51,838 bases of DNA from Nitrospirales bacterium (GCA_021603905.1 BQIU01000021.1:1-51838), one strand, 5' to 3'; counted from the stretch's first letter, positions 25,500 to 33,769 are shown. Notes: a model not told the origin generated them from the letters alone. Made by a program: numbers and translations.

Positions 25500-26231
25500 A
25501 TGGATATGGCTGGCACCGGTGACCGACGGGCAGAATGGTTTGTGCCATCATTTGGGCCAGAAAAATTTAGGATCTTCGTCGGTTTATTGTTTCTCCCCTA
25601 CACCGCCATGGTCCTCTCATTTGCGGTGATTGGTTCCATGCTTTCTCAACAGATTATATGGGATCGCGTGATTGCGATTTTGGTCATTTATTTTCTGGCA
25701 TTAGGCATTGGTGGGCATGCCTTGGATGCATTGGGGAGGAAGGGGGCGAAACCGTGGGGCACGGTTTTTCCCAGACATATGCTGATCATCCTGTCGCTTG
25801 TCACAATCGGCCTCGCCTATGCCATTGGCCTCTATTACATGGTGTTTCATACCCCGTTACTGTGGCTTATCGCCATCCCTGAGGGATTCTTCCTGTGTGC
25901 CTATAACCTCGAATGGTTTGAGAGAAGATTTCACACGGATCGGTGGTTTGCCTTTTCCTGGGGCTTTCTTCCGGTATTAGCCGGCTATGTGTTGCAGACC
26001 AATCGTCTCTCGTTTTCCGCCATTCTCATGGCCAGTGCGATGGGGACCCTGAGTCTTGTGGAGATAAAGGCTTCTCGACCGTACAAGCAGCTGAAACGCC
26101 AATTGGCTACAGAAGATTCTTCACTCTTACGTGAGCAGATTCAACGGTGGGAAGGCATTCTTAAAAGCCTTAGCCTAGGGGTCATACTGGTGGGGGCGGG
26201 GATGGTGGTCTGGCGATTGAGCGGTGTCTAG
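25500..26231 (+). CDS. Multi-pass membrane protein of unknown function
   Basis: A 243-residue integral membrane protein with about seven hydrophobic segments between residues 24 and 240. AGGAGG (ending at about 25494) sets the start at ATG 25500; the frame is open from 25476. A loop between helices 2 and 3 reads GGHALDALGRKGAKPWGT, a charged string that I recall from uncharacterised archaeal and bacterial membrane proteins. It is not the DDxxD motif of UbiA prenyltransferases, though a distant link is possible. A second loop (AYNLEWFERRFHTDRW) is also conserved-looking. It converges on a UbiE-like methyltransferase gene. Confidence 0.72.
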   Translation: MDMAGTGDRRAEWFVPSFGPEKFRIFVGLLFLPYTAMVLSFAVIGSMLSQQIIWDRVIAILVIYFLALGIGGHALDALGRKGAKPWGTVFPRHMLIILSLVTIGLAYAIGLYYMVFHTPLLWLIAIPEGFFLCAYNLEWFERRFHTDRWFAFSWGFLPVLAGYVLQTNRLSFSAILMASAMGTLSLVEIKASRPYKQLKRQLATEDSSLLREQIQRWEGILKSLSLGVILVGAGMVVWRLSGV

Positions 26232-26254
26232 GGCATGTTCGAAATATCACTTGT

Positions 26255-26956
26255 TCATTTTGTGGCTGTAAAAATTGCAGAGCCATATGCCGTGAGGTCC
26301 TCCCGTCGAATGTTTTTGAAGCCATGCTCCTTAAGCAGAGGTGGGAGGTCGGAGGCCCAGCGAGTCTCTTCAATCAATTGGGGAAGCCCGTAATAGATCT
26401 CTCGCCAGGAAGGAAAGAACGGAGTTCCAATATGTTGAAGCACCCAGAAATACATTCGCCAAAGCCAGACTAAGGAGGGCGGAGGGAAGGTAAAGTCATG
26501 CATCAGCAATAATCCATGTTCCTTTAACATGGGCTGTGCTCTGAGCATGAGCGTTGGCAAGTCGGCATACTTCGCAAGATAGGAGGAGACAATCGCATCG
26601 TATGACGTCTGTGACTCATATTCCTCAGCTCGGCTCAAAACGAACTCTACATTCGTGATTCCAAGACGGGATACCTTTTCTCGAGCCAACGTCAAGTATT
26701 CATCGCGTAGCTCAACACCCACAACCTGGCAGTCGGGGAAACGGCGCGCAAGACTCAGCGTCAAAATTCCCGTGCCGCAAGCCAAGTCTAAGATTCGTGT
26801 AGAATTCGGGGGAATCAAACTTATAATTCGTCGTTTCCATAAATGATCAATACCAAAGGTGGCGACATTGACCATAAAATCATAAGTTCGTCCTGTTCCC
26901 GAAAAGAATCGATTGACAATTTCGATTTCCGAATCATGACTGTGAGGTGAGTTCAT
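26255..26956 (-). CDS. UbiE/MenG-like SAM-dependent methyltransferase
   Basis: A 233-residue class I methyltransferase. The N-terminus (VNRFFSGTGRTYDFMVN, IDHLWKRRII) and motif I (RILDLACGTGILTLSLA) follow the quinone C-methyltransferase pattern. VGVELRDEYL supplies the acidic ribose contact, and LAKYADLP and LLLMHDFTFPPP are the later motifs. The C-terminus ends GSAIFTATK as in UbiE-type enzymes. A quinone or other lipid is the probable substrate, but the usual UbiE signature is incomplete. It may follow a 53-codon frame on the same strand. Confidence 0.82.
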   Translation of the reverse strand: MNSPHSHDSEIEIVNRFFSGTGRTYDFMVNVATFGIDHLWKRRIISLIPPNSTRILDLACGTGILTLSLARRFPDCQVVGVELRDEYLTLAREKVSRLGITNVEFVLSRAEEYESQTSYDAIVSSYLAKYADLPTLMLRAQPMLKEHGLLLMHDFTFPPPSLVWLWRMYFWVLQHIGTPFFPSWREIYYGLPQLIEETRWASDLPPLLKEHGFKNIRREDLTAYGSAIFTATK

Positions 26957-27095
26957 GTGCGCGTTGTTGGTGTCCGTTGCAACGTGAAATAAAATCAGAA
27001 TTTCTACATTCCAGACAAAGTCGAGTTGAACCCATGCTTCGATCGAGGCTTGTTGAAACGTAATCCTTGGCGGTGTCGTTAGTCAATTGATTCAT
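26934..27095 (-). CDS. Candidate small zinc-finger-like protein
   Basis: A 53-codon frame that overlaps the methyltransferase start by 23 bases. A weak GAGA lies before its ATG. The peptide has Cys-x2-Cys and Cys-x2-His (CLECRNSDFISRCNGHQQ), which could hold one zinc. Protein-like composition and coupling to the next gene support it; the short length and weak ribosome-binding site argue against. Confidence 0.35.
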   Translation of the reverse strand: MNQLTNDTAKDYVSTSLDRSMGSTRLCLECRNSDFISRCNGHQQRAHELTSQS

Positions 27096-27338
27096 ATTTT
27101 CTCTAGATTGAGTCAGTGGCCTGGTCCTTGAAAGACCGCAAGCCCGGATCCTCAACATTTCAATGATTCCGTATGTCATTTTAAGACAAAGAATGAGGGA
27201 CCGGCCGGACTTTTTACTACAATTTACTCTTCATCGATGAACTCCCCTGTGAAAGGTGACGAGTCGTCTGTGTCCCTATTCCATGAGTGCCGAGCAATTA
27301 CGCACCTAGATATATCAGTCGACGCATCAAAAAAGTAC

Positions 27339-27344
27339 TATAAT
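27339..27344 (+). promoter_or_regulatory. Perfect -10 hexamer just before the histidine-kinase start
   Basis: TATAAT lies ten bases before ATG 27354 with no good -35 at 16-18 bases. If used, the mRNA would be almost leaderless. The alternative is the in-frame ATG 27237, which would place this hexamer inside the gene. Confidence 0.3.
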
Positions 27345-27353
27345 ACGATACGT

Positions 27354-28826
27354 ATGAAACATTTTCAGTGGCAATCATTTTGGCAACACGATTTAGGTTT
27401 ACGTGTAGGGTTTGCCTGGATTATTACGCTGTATGTGATCACCATGGCGGGTATGCTCGCCTTCACATATATCACATTTCAAAGCCAAAGGTCTGATGCG
27501 GTCATCATTGATCTTGCAGGACGACAGCGGATGCTCAATACGAGACATTTGATGCAAGTCCTGTTGGTTTCACAGGGGGGCACAGCGAATTATCGTGCAA
27601 CTCGTTTACTTCTTCAGCAAACATTAGATGCTTTGACGAATGGGGGAGAGGCGGTTAGTAATCTTGATACAAAAACTCTGGCGCATTTGCCGCCGGCTCC
27701 CACTGACGCGATTAGAGAGAAGCTGGAAGAGCAAAGACAATTGATTGAGACCTTGACCAATAAGGCTGATGTGTTTTTAGAGTTAGAGCTAACTAGTCCA
27801 TCATATCAAAAAGTGTTGAATGAACTGCGCAGTCTCAATGTGACTCTCCACAACGTCACGGATGACGCGGTGAAGATGCTTGCTGCGGAGTCACGCGCCA
27901 AAGTGACGATAATGGTCGAGTGGCAGGTCGTGGTCGTGTGTCTTGTCGGGTTACTTGGAATGTTGCTTGCACTACAAGTATTGAGGGCGAATAAAGAAAA
28001 AGAGCGTGAGATTCTTGCGCGGCAAAGAATTCAAGAAGATTTACGTCAAAGTGAAGTCCAGACTCTTCATGCATTGCGTCAAAGCGATACGCTCAAATCG
28101 GCATTGTTGTCTTCGGTTTCGCATGAACTTCGAACTCCACTTACTTCGATTAAGGCCATGGTTTCCAGGGCTTTTGACTCGTCGATCAAAGTCATGCCGA
28201 GTCCTCGAGGTGAGTATGTTCAGTCCATTCATCAAGAAATTGATCACTTATCCCGGTTAGTCGAAAATCTTTTAGATATGTCTCGAATCGAGGCTGGAAT
28301 ATTGAAGCCCAAACGCGACTGGGAACTTTTGGAAGACTTGATTGAGGGCGCTATTGGTGTTCTGGGGAAAAATCTCGAGCAACGAGAGCTACATTTGGAT
28401 TTAGAGGATGATTTGCCTCCCTTGTTTGTTGACGGGATTCAAATTCAACAGGTTCTTATTAATCTTTTAGAAAATGCGCTGAAATATTCGATGAGGGGTT
28501 CTGCGATTGGGTTAAAGGCGTGGCGCGTGAATGATTCTGTGGAAGTCCATGTGTCGAACGTTGGGGAGGGTATTCCCAAAGATGAGGTGTCGAAAATATT
28601 TGATCGGTTTTATCGCGTTCGTTCCAGAGGAGAGCGTCATATCCGAGGGACTGGTTTAGGGCTGGCGATTTGTAAAAGCCTCATTGAGGCTCATGGCGGA
28701 ACCATTACTGTGGAGACAACTGTGAACTTACACACATGTTTTTCGTTTACGCTGCCATTGCATGCTCAGTCTCAAGACCGTGTGTTATCTTCTACCACTG
28801 ATCCGGATGGGGTTCATGATGAATAA
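27354..28826 (+). CDS. Sensor histidine kinase with PilJ/NarX-like sensing domain
   Basis: A 490-residue membrane kinase counted from ATG 27354. TM1 (about 20-42) leads to a PilJ/type-IV-pili-methyl-accepting N domain with IIDLAGRQRMLNTRHLMQVL, the P-box-like string also seen in NarX nitrate sensors. TM2 (about 191-211) and a short coiled coil follow. HisKA has phospho-acceptor His257 (SSVSHELRTPLTS), and the ATPase shows NLLENALKYS and GTGLGLAICKS. The frame extends to ATG 27237, but those 39 residues look unlike a kinase N-terminus. It overlaps the response-regulator start by 11 bases, so the pair is coupled. The ligand is unknown; nitrate or nitrite is a reasonable guess. Confidence 0.9.
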   Translation: MKHFQWQSFWQHDLGLRVGFAWIITLYVITMAGMLAFTYITFQSQRSDAVIIDLAGRQRMLNTRHLMQVLLVSQGGTANYRATRLLLQQTLDALTNGGEAVSNLDTKTLAHLPPAPTDAIREKLEEQRQLIETLTNKADVFLELELTSPSYQKVLNELRSLNVTLHNVTDDAVKMLAAESRAKVTIMVEWQVVVVCLVGLLGMLLALQVLRANKEKEREILARQRIQEDLRQSEVQTLHALRQSDTLKSALLSSVSHELRTPLTSIKAMVSRAFDSSIKVMPSPRGEYVQSIHQEIDHLSRLVENLLDMSRIEAGILKPKRDWELLEDLIEGAIGVLGKNLEQRELHLDLEDDLPPLFVDGIQIQQVLINLLENALKYSMRGSAIGLKAWRVNDSVEVHVSNVGEGIPKDEVSKIFDRFYRVRSRGERHIRGTGLGLAICKSLIEAHGGTITVETTVNLHTCFSFTLPLHAQSQDRVLSSTTDPDGVHDE

Positions 28827-29514
28827 GGGGGCAAGAATTTTAGTCGTCGATGACGAGCGGGAAATTCGACGATGTTTAGAATTGAGTTTGGAGGAACGGG
28901 GCTTTACGGTGATCGCGGCCGAGAGCGGGGAGCGGGCGCTGGATCTGTTACAACAGCGACCTGCCGATGTTGCGATTATTGATTTACTCTTGCCTGGCAT
29001 GGATGGCCTAGAACTTACTCAAAAAATTAGAAAGTGGTCAACGCTCCCCATCATTTTTCTTTCAGCCATTGGAGATGATAAAATAAAAGTAGAAGCCTTA
29101 GAACATGGGGCTGATGATTACGTCACGAAACCGTTTAGTACTGAGGAGGTGATCGCGAGGATTCGATCAGTGTTGCGTCGGGTTGTCGGTTCTAAGGACG
29201 TCAACCCTGTACTCACGTTTAGTGACCTCGAAATCGATTTTGAACGTCGTGCATTACATTTGAGTGGTGAACCAATTAAGCTGACACCGATGGAATACGA
29301 ACTTCTGAAATATATGGTACAAAACGCTGGGAGAGTCCTCACCCGCCGAATGTTGCTCTCTGCTGTGTGGGGTCCTGGGCACGAAGACGACACGCAAAGC
29401 CTTCGCGTTCTTGTGCGGCAGTTAAGAAAGAAAATTGAAAAAACTCCTGCTAAACCCCGATTTATCTTGACTGATCTCGGTGTGGGGTATCGCTTCAATG
29501 CTGAAGCCACCTAG
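28816..29514 (+). CDS. OmpR/KdpE-family response regulator
   Basis: A 232-residue regulator. The receiver has the acidic pocket Asp12/Asp13 (VVDDE), phospho-acceptor Asp56 (IIDLLLPGMDG) and Lys105 (TKPF). A winged-helix Trans_reg_C domain follows (LTPMEYELLKYMVQNAGRVLT, LRVLVRQLRKKIE, YRFN). ATGATG at 28816-28821 gives two possible starts, both overlapping the end of the kinase gene. It is the cognate partner of that kinase. Its targets are unknown; the cupredoxin gene 360 bases downstream is a candidate. Confidence 0.93.
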   Translation: MMNKGARILVVDDEREIRRCLELSLEERGFTVIAAESGERALDLLQQRPADVAIIDLLLPGMDGLELTQKIRKWSTLPIIFLSAIGDDKIKVEALEHGADDYVTKPFSTEEVIARIRSVLRRVVGSKDVNPVLTFSDLEIDFERRALHLSGEPIKLTPMEYELLKYMVQNAGRVLTRRMLLSAVWGPGHEDDTQSLRVLVRQLRKKIEKTPAKPRFILTDLGVGYRFNAEAT

Positions 29515-29873
29515 AACCCTTCTCTTCTGAGGGAAGCGTGATACCGCTTCTTCCCTTTGTCAGGACGACTTCTTCTTGTCACAGTCTATAGCCTGTCGGT
29601 TTCAGTCTTTTGAGAGAACATGTGAAAGGGGCAGAGTCGAGTTATTATTGGGGTTCACCTTCATTCATTTTTTGATGCCGGTTGCGATCCTGAGGAGTGT
29701 GAATTTTATGGAAAACTTATGTATGTTCACGAAGTTTTCACTGATTTTTTATGAGAGTTGGTTATTAGGTGAATCGAATTCTTACGACCTTGAGGAGTAT
29801 AATATCGTTAAGGTGAGTTGATAGCGCCACATTCTTCTGTAAATGCGACGCGTTATATAAAGGAGATATGGTC
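29515..29873. other. Gap after the two-component operon, with a possible terminator
   Basis: A bulged hairpin near 29531-29553 (GAAGCG, loop, CGCTTC with outer AGG/CCT) lies 15 bases after the regulator stop and may terminate it. TATAAT at 29798-29803 could be the -10 of the cupredoxin gene, without a good -35. An 81-codon frame at 29576-29821 looks non-coding. Confidence 0.4.
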
Positions 29874-30278
29874 ATGGTTCAGCAAAGGAAATTGCTAACA
29901 ACGTTGTTAGGATTTGGTATACTGTTTCTGATTTATGGTGTGGGGTTTGGACAAATGCATTCCACGCCTGTCAGTATTCATATGGAAAGTTGGGCTCCCT
30001 ATTATCGTCCATTTGAGGCGACTATCCAATCGGGAACTCCTATACATTGGAATAATCCCACCGCATCCTCCCATACGGTCCGGCATGACGGTTGTGACAA
30101 AGAAGGTCCGTGTCTTTTTGATTCCGGAGCAGTACCGCCGAACGGCAGTTTCTCTGTCCCAGGTCTTGCACCTGGCCGCTATCCCTATCATTGTGAATTG
30201 CATCCGATCATGCGGGGGCAGTTGGTTATTGCGGGCCCTGTTGAGTCGAAAACGGGTTCGGCACAAATGCTCAACTAA
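29874..30278 (+). CDS. Exported cupredoxin (plastocyanin/azurin-like)
   Basis: A 134-residue blue-copper-type protein. AGGAG (29861-29865) is eight bases before ATG 29874 and only two before the in-frame ATG 29868, so the former is chosen. A signal peptide ends near GVGFG. The copper ligands are visible: His in SSHTVRHDG, then Cys, His and Met in YHCELHPIMRG. The sequence PFEATIQSGTPIHWNNP is the usual start of the fold. It should carry single electrons in the periplasm. No obvious partner is adjacent, but other redox proteins lie in the window. Confidence 0.9.
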   Translation: MVQQRKLLTTLLGFGILFLIYGVGFGQMHSTPVSIHMESWAPYYRPFEATIQSGTPIHWNNPTASSHTVRHDGCDKEGPCLFDSGAVPPNGSFSVPGLAPGRYPYHCELHPIMRGQLVIAGPVESKTGSAQMLN

Positions 30279-30423
30279 GACAATGTTTCTAGTGTCACGA
30301 GACCCTGAGGAGAGTGTATGATTGTCTCTCCTGTTCTGTTTGAAGTGGCAAGACTGAAGGGATGAGAGGTCGCAGTAAGTGTAAGAGGAATTGATAAGCT
30401 TGTCGAGTCTATTTGGCCTAGCC

Positions 30424-30696
30424 TTAAAACAACCGGTCCCGGAATCTCAACCGGTCCCACAGTGTGACCTTGCGTAGCAAGGGGGAATTCTTGTCCAGTC
30501 GATGCCGCTTCCCCCGGCGTGTTTCGATTTCGATCGTGTCGTCATCAAAGACCTGGATCACTTTCCAAAACTTGTTAATCGTGTATGAATAGGTTTCTCC
30601 ATGCTGGGCGGGGTAGATTTCTTGCGCGCGCGGACTGGGCTGAGACGATGTTTTTGATTTCGTAAAGACGACAAAGTCACCGACATTGATTGTCAT
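30424..30696 (-). CDS. Small basic protein with SH3/KOW-like fold
   Basis: A 90-residue cytoplasmic protein. Short strands separated by turns (NVGDFVVFTKS, FWKVIQVFDDDTIEIETRRG, HRLDKNSPLLRKV) suggest an SH3-like or Hypervirulence/KOW-type barrel, and the basic RRGKRHRL could bind nucleic acid. GAAGGG lies upstream of the ATG. I do not recognise a named family. It stands alone and converges on the cupredoxin gene. Confidence 0.68.
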   Translation of the reverse strand: MTINVGDFVVFTKSKTSSQPSPRAQEIYPAQHGETYSYTINKFWKVIQVFDDDTIEIETRRGKRHRLDKNSPLLRKVTLWDRLRFRDRLF

Positions 30697-30803
30697 ACGG
30701 GATACCCTTCGCTTAGGGATATTGAGTACTGGTCATAGATTTCTTTTACTCTCTTGTCGGCTTTTCTTATATAGATTATCACGTTGGCTGTTTTTTTCAA
30801 ATT

Positions 30804-30821
30804 CTGGTGTTGGAACACCAG
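30804..30821. promoter_or_regulatory. Perfect 8+2+8 palindrome, operator-like
   Basis: CTGGTGTT and AACACCAG are exact inverted repeats around GG. The site is short for a terminator, lacks a T-run, and sits just before a small reading frame, so a protein-binding site is possible. Confidence 0.35.
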
Positions 30822-30824
30822 GGC

Positions 30825-30983
30825 ATGTGGCGGCCGCATTTGCATGAATTTTTATTTCACCAACAGCACGTGGAAAAGCCTGTGCGTCTGATTTGTTCAG
30901 ACTGTTCAGCCCACCATGGACGCTTTAACGTTAACAGTCAGGACTATTGGTGGGCAGTCGCGAACAGTTCGCGTGACTCATGA
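30825..30983 (+). CDS. Candidate small protein with CxxC motif
   Basis: A 52-codon frame from ATG 30825. Its peptide contains RLICSDCSAHHGRFNV, a Cys-x2-Cys-x2-His-His cluster that could bind zinc, and a tryptophan-rich DYWWAVAN. A weak GGG lies before the ATG. The composition looks protein-like, but nothing else supports it. Confidence 0.3.
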   Translation: MWRPHLHEFLFHQQHVEKPVRLICSDCSAHHGRFNVNSQDYWWAVANSSRDS

Positions 30984-31146
30984 ATTGAATGAAGATCATC
31001 ATCTGAGGATTGCGTGTGGTTCGAATTGATCCTCGAGTTGAGACATTTTTTTGTTGAAGATGTGTCATTTATCAACTGGTTTTATCAACTTTTCTCTTTA
31101 TAATGTAGATGATCACCCCTTATTCATTTTTAGGATGGTTAAACGT

Positions 31147-32667
31147 ATGCACTTCCGCTTCCAATTTCTTGCATTCGTGACTGTTGTGTGCCTTGGTAGT
31201 TCTCCTGGGTTTACCTCAGAACGGGTGGACGATACGAGTATTGATATTCCTGACGCTGAGATCGACTCTCGTCCCACTGTGAGGGAACCAGAGCGTCCTG
31301 GCACTGTGGATGATGCGCGAATAACAGTAGCTATCAAGAAAAAGTTTTCGCGGGTCAGCCGCCGGCTATTTTCTGCTATCGAGGTTTCGGTCCATGAGGG
31401 GGTGGCCACGCTCAAAGGTACGGCCGAGAGCTTATGGGCACAGGAACGCGCTGGTGAATTGGCTCAGGTGATCCGAGGGGTCCGTGGTGTGATCGATCGT
31501 ATCTCCGTTGGCCCAGTGGGCAAGACGAAAGATTCGACGATTCAGGAACAACTGGAACATCAGTTTCGTGAAGATCCTGTGGTTGAGTTGAAAAATCTTG
31601 ACATCTCGGTAAAGCGAGGGGTCGTCACCCTAAAAGGTCAGTTACAATCGTGGCAGGAGAAGCAGTCAGCCCTGAGTGTCGCGAAAATGGTGAGAGGTGT
31701 TCAGGCTGTTCGAGATGCGCTGACGGTTCATTTGGTTGAAGGGAGAACGGACTCCGTCATTCGGAAAGAAATTGTGCGTCGATATCAATTTGATGTATGG
31801 GTTGAAAGACCTGAATTAGTGAAGGTGAGCGTTCAGGATGGTGTAGTGACGTTGAGTGGTCGTGTGCGAAGCGTGTATGAAAAACATCGGATCGCAGAGC
31901 TTTCTCGGGTGTCAGGTGTTCGGGACGTGCAGATCAATGGAGTTGAAGTCATGCGAGGGACTGATGACCCCATGATTCGTTCCCATCGTCCCACCCCAAC
32001 GGATGAGGGTATCACTGATGCCATTCATCGTGTCTTGGCCTATGACCCTCGTCTGGCCTTGTTCGACATTCGCGTTTCGGTCAAACACGGAATTGTGACC
32101 CTCACGGGAACGGTGCCGTTTCTGTCCATCAAACGGGAAGCGGAAGAGGATGTGCAGCATACCGTTGGGGTTCGTGCCGTGAAGAATCAACTCACGGTTC
32201 AAACTAGTTCCTCCATGACTGATCAAGTCATCCGTACTCGTATTCAGAATGCTTTTAAGCATGATCCGGTTCTGGCAAGGTTTCCGCTGTCGGTGGCTGT
32301 CCGGAAGGGAACGGCTCTCCTGACTGGAACCGTGGATTCGATTTACGAACGTCATCGGGCTGAAAATGTGTCATCACGTATCCGGGGCGTACATGCTTTG
32401 CAGAATAAAATCGAATTTGCGACTCGAGAAGAAGAAAAAACGGATGGAGACATCCAACTAGATATTGAAAATCAAGTGTGGTGGAATCCCTATCTCTCAG
32501 AGCAAGATATCGTGGCAACGGTGAAGGATGGAACGGCCATCTTGAATGGCTCAGTCGAACATGCTCCGCAACGGGTGATTGCCGAACAGCAAGCGTTTGA
32601 AGCCGGAGCCTCGGCAGTTGAAAATCGATTGCAAATCAAAAAACGGGCCTCTACCCCAGACTCGTAA
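31147..32667 (+). CDS. Exported protein with six BON domains
   Basis: A 506-residue protein. ATG 31147 follows AGGATGG by eight bases and opens a signal peptide (MHFRFQFLAFVTVVCLG) cleaved near FTS; ATG 31135 and a longer frame to 31051 are alternatives. Six BON units follow, each beginning D-x-x-I and carrying V-x-x-G-x-x-x-L-x-G: starts at about residues 60, 134, 201, 276, 345 and 417. BON domains bind phospholipid or the envelope surface (as in OsmY, two domains). Six in tandem is long for the family. The likely location is the periplasm, with an envelope-stress or membrane-tethering role. Confidence 0.87.
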   Translation: MHFRFQFLAFVTVVCLGSSPGFTSERVDDTSIDIPDAEIDSRPTVREPERPGTVDDARITVAIKKKFSRVSRRLFSAIEVSVHEGVATLKGTAESLWAQERAGELAQVIRGVRGVIDRISVGPVGKTKDSTIQEQLEHQFREDPVVELKNLDISVKRGVVTLKGQLQSWQEKQSALSVAKMVRGVQAVRDALTVHLVEGRTDSVIRKEIVRRYQFDVWVERPELVKVSVQDGVVTLSGRVRSVYEKHRIAELSRVSGVRDVQINGVEVMRGTDDPMIRSHRPTPTDEGITDAIHRVLAYDPRLALFDIRVSVKHGIVTLTGTVPFLSIKREAEEDVQHTVGVRAVKNQLTVQTSSSMTDQVIRTRIQNAFKHDPVLARFPLSVAVRKGTALLTGTVDSIYERHRAENVSSRIRGVHALQNKIEFATREEEKTDGDIQLDIENQVWWNPYLSEQDIVATVKDGTAILNGSVEHAPQRVIAEQQAFEAGASAVENRLQIKKRASTPDS

Positions 32668-32824
32668 ATTAGGCGAATGATTGACAGACGATGAGGCGAA
32701 CGGTTTCAAGTTTCTGTAATATGTTTTGACCCGTCGTTTGGTTACTCTATCCTGCTGATCGTGACTCCCCGCTGGTTATGTCTCGATAAGCGACAAGGCT
32801 GAGTTCACATTTCTGTTAGCCAAC

Positions 32825-32878
32825 TTATACCCCCAAGACATATTCTTCAAGTGCTTGCTTCTGAGAGCTTTCTTTACA
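32825..32878 (-). pseudogene. Remnant matching the C-terminal end of the DUF4139 gene
   Basis: The minus strand encodes KESSQKQALEEYVLGV then a stop. The end of the protein at 34208-36301 reads KEISQKQTLEEYVMGLAIG. At DNA level 33 of 39 positions match (32838-32876 against 34229-34267). Nothing recognisable of the gene remains upstream of it. Confidence 0.6.
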
Positions 32879-33013
32879 GCGAACCTCGCAAGTGATCTTG
32901 TTGACTAGGTTGCTGCAGAGGCGTAGACTTTAACCCGTTCACAGATTTCCGCCAGGGTTTAACCATGGGGTGACTGACGTGAACAGACAAGATCGATCAC
33001 AAGACTTCCTTAG

Positions 33014-33055
33014 AAAGCCCGACAGGTTTCTGTGCCTGAAGGGCTTTTGTGTTTT
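33014..33055 (+). terminator. Rho-independent terminator, far from any upstream gene
   Basis: AAAGCCC (33014-33020) pairs with GGGCTTT (33041-33047); inside, CAGG pairs with CCTG. A T-rich run (TTTTGTGTTTTGTT) follows. It lies 347 bases after the BON gene and about 120 before the next start, so it ends either a long 3' UTR, a small RNA or a leader of the haem lipoprotein gene. Confidence 0.75.
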
Positions 33056-33175
33056 GTTCACAAGGTGAGAGAAGAAGCCCAGACCAGCCAGGAAGGTTGG
33101 GAAATATTCCCTTCCTCATCGGCAGTACAGGGGCGGTCTCTTTTTACTGAGGGTACCTACAAAGGAGGTGCTGTC

Positions 33176-33769
33176 ATGATCAAAACAGGTTTCTTGTGGC
33201 GAACCATTTTTGCTGGCATCGTGTTGATCGCGTATGTGGGTTGTTCCTCAGGAACAAAAGAAGCAGGTGGCGAGGCCTGTGTTGACCCAAAAGTGGTTGC
33301 AGGTTATGTTCACGCGATCATTGAAGCAGACCGGACCCTCTATGCTTCCCTCGTAGTGGAAAGAATGAAGCATCATGGAAAAGACCTGGTGGCAGAAGAC
33401 TGGGCTGAGAAGGACAAGCTTCCCCTTCCAGCTCAAATGCTTCAGTTTGCAGGGCTGGAGGTGGAAAGGAAGGGAGCTGGCCTGAAATACCGTCTAGCGA
33501 GTTTGTGGCCTATTGATAAAACCAATGGGCCGGTCAACGATATTGAACGAACAGGATTGCAGGCGGTGTCGGATGATCCAAGTACAGTGCAGACGAGTAC
33601 GATCAATCAGCCAACCGGTCCCCTCTTTAAAGCGATCTATGCGGATAGAGCAGTCTCTGAAACCTGCGTAACCTGTCATAATGAACACTCGCTCAGTCCG
33701 AGGAGTAACTACAAGCTCAATGATGTCATGGGGGGCATCATTATTGAATTCCCTCTGAAATCATCGTAG
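33176..33769 (+). CDS. DUF3365 (Tll0287-like) lipoprotein with one c-haem
   Basis: A 197-residue exported protein. AGGAGGTG precedes ATG 33176 at a good distance; the frame open to 33032 would run through the terminator and is not used. A lipobox (YVGC) suggests anchoring at Cys22. The domain matches DUF3365, a PAS-like haem or sensor fold: VAGYVHAIIEADRTLYASLVVERM at the start and ETCVTCHNEHSLSPRSNYKLNDVMGGIIIEFPL at the end, with a c-haem site CVTCH. It could sense redox state or gas, or carry electrons. It stands alone. Confidence 0.82.
   Translation: MIKTGFLWRTIFAGIVLIAYVGCSSGTKEAGGEACVDPKVVAGYVHAIIEADRTLYASLVVERMKHHGKDLVAEDWAEKDKLPLPAQMLQFAGLEVERKGAGLKYRLASLWPIDKTNGPVNDIERTGLQAVSDDPSTVQTSTINQPTGPLFKAIYADRAVSETCVTCHNEHSLSPRSNYKLNDVMGGIIIEFPLKSS

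Larger units (their letters stand above)
30697..31146. other. Gap upstream of the BON-domain gene, with a palindrome and a possible small gene
   Basis: The stretch holds CTGGTGTT, two bases, AACACCAG (30804-30821), an 18-bp operator-like palindrome, and a candidate 52-codon gene (30825-30983). TATAAT at 31099-31104 may be the -10 for the BON gene, with no strong -35. Confidence 0.4.
32668..33175. other. Gap with a gene remnant and an isolated terminator
   Basis: About 500 bases. They contain a remnant of the end of a DUF4139-type gene (32825-32878, minus) and a well-formed Rho-independent terminator (33014-33047, plus) that lies far from the nearest upstream gene. Confidence 0.5.

Noticed and set aside
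25500..26231. UbiA-type prenyltransferase
   Set aside because: The helix pattern is compatible, but neither Asp-rich motif of the family is present.
29576..29821. An 81-codon plus-strand frame after the response regulator
   Set aside because: Odd composition, no binding site, and it covers a possible terminator and a promoter-like TATAAT.
31010..31040. tRNA T-arm-like GGTTCGAATT
   Set aside because: No matching stems or acceptor arm; the string lies in an AT-rich gap.
33032..33175. N-terminal extension of the DUF3365 lipoprotein
   Set aside because: It would run through a terminator stem, while a strong ribosome-binding site and a lipoprotein signal mark ATG 33176.
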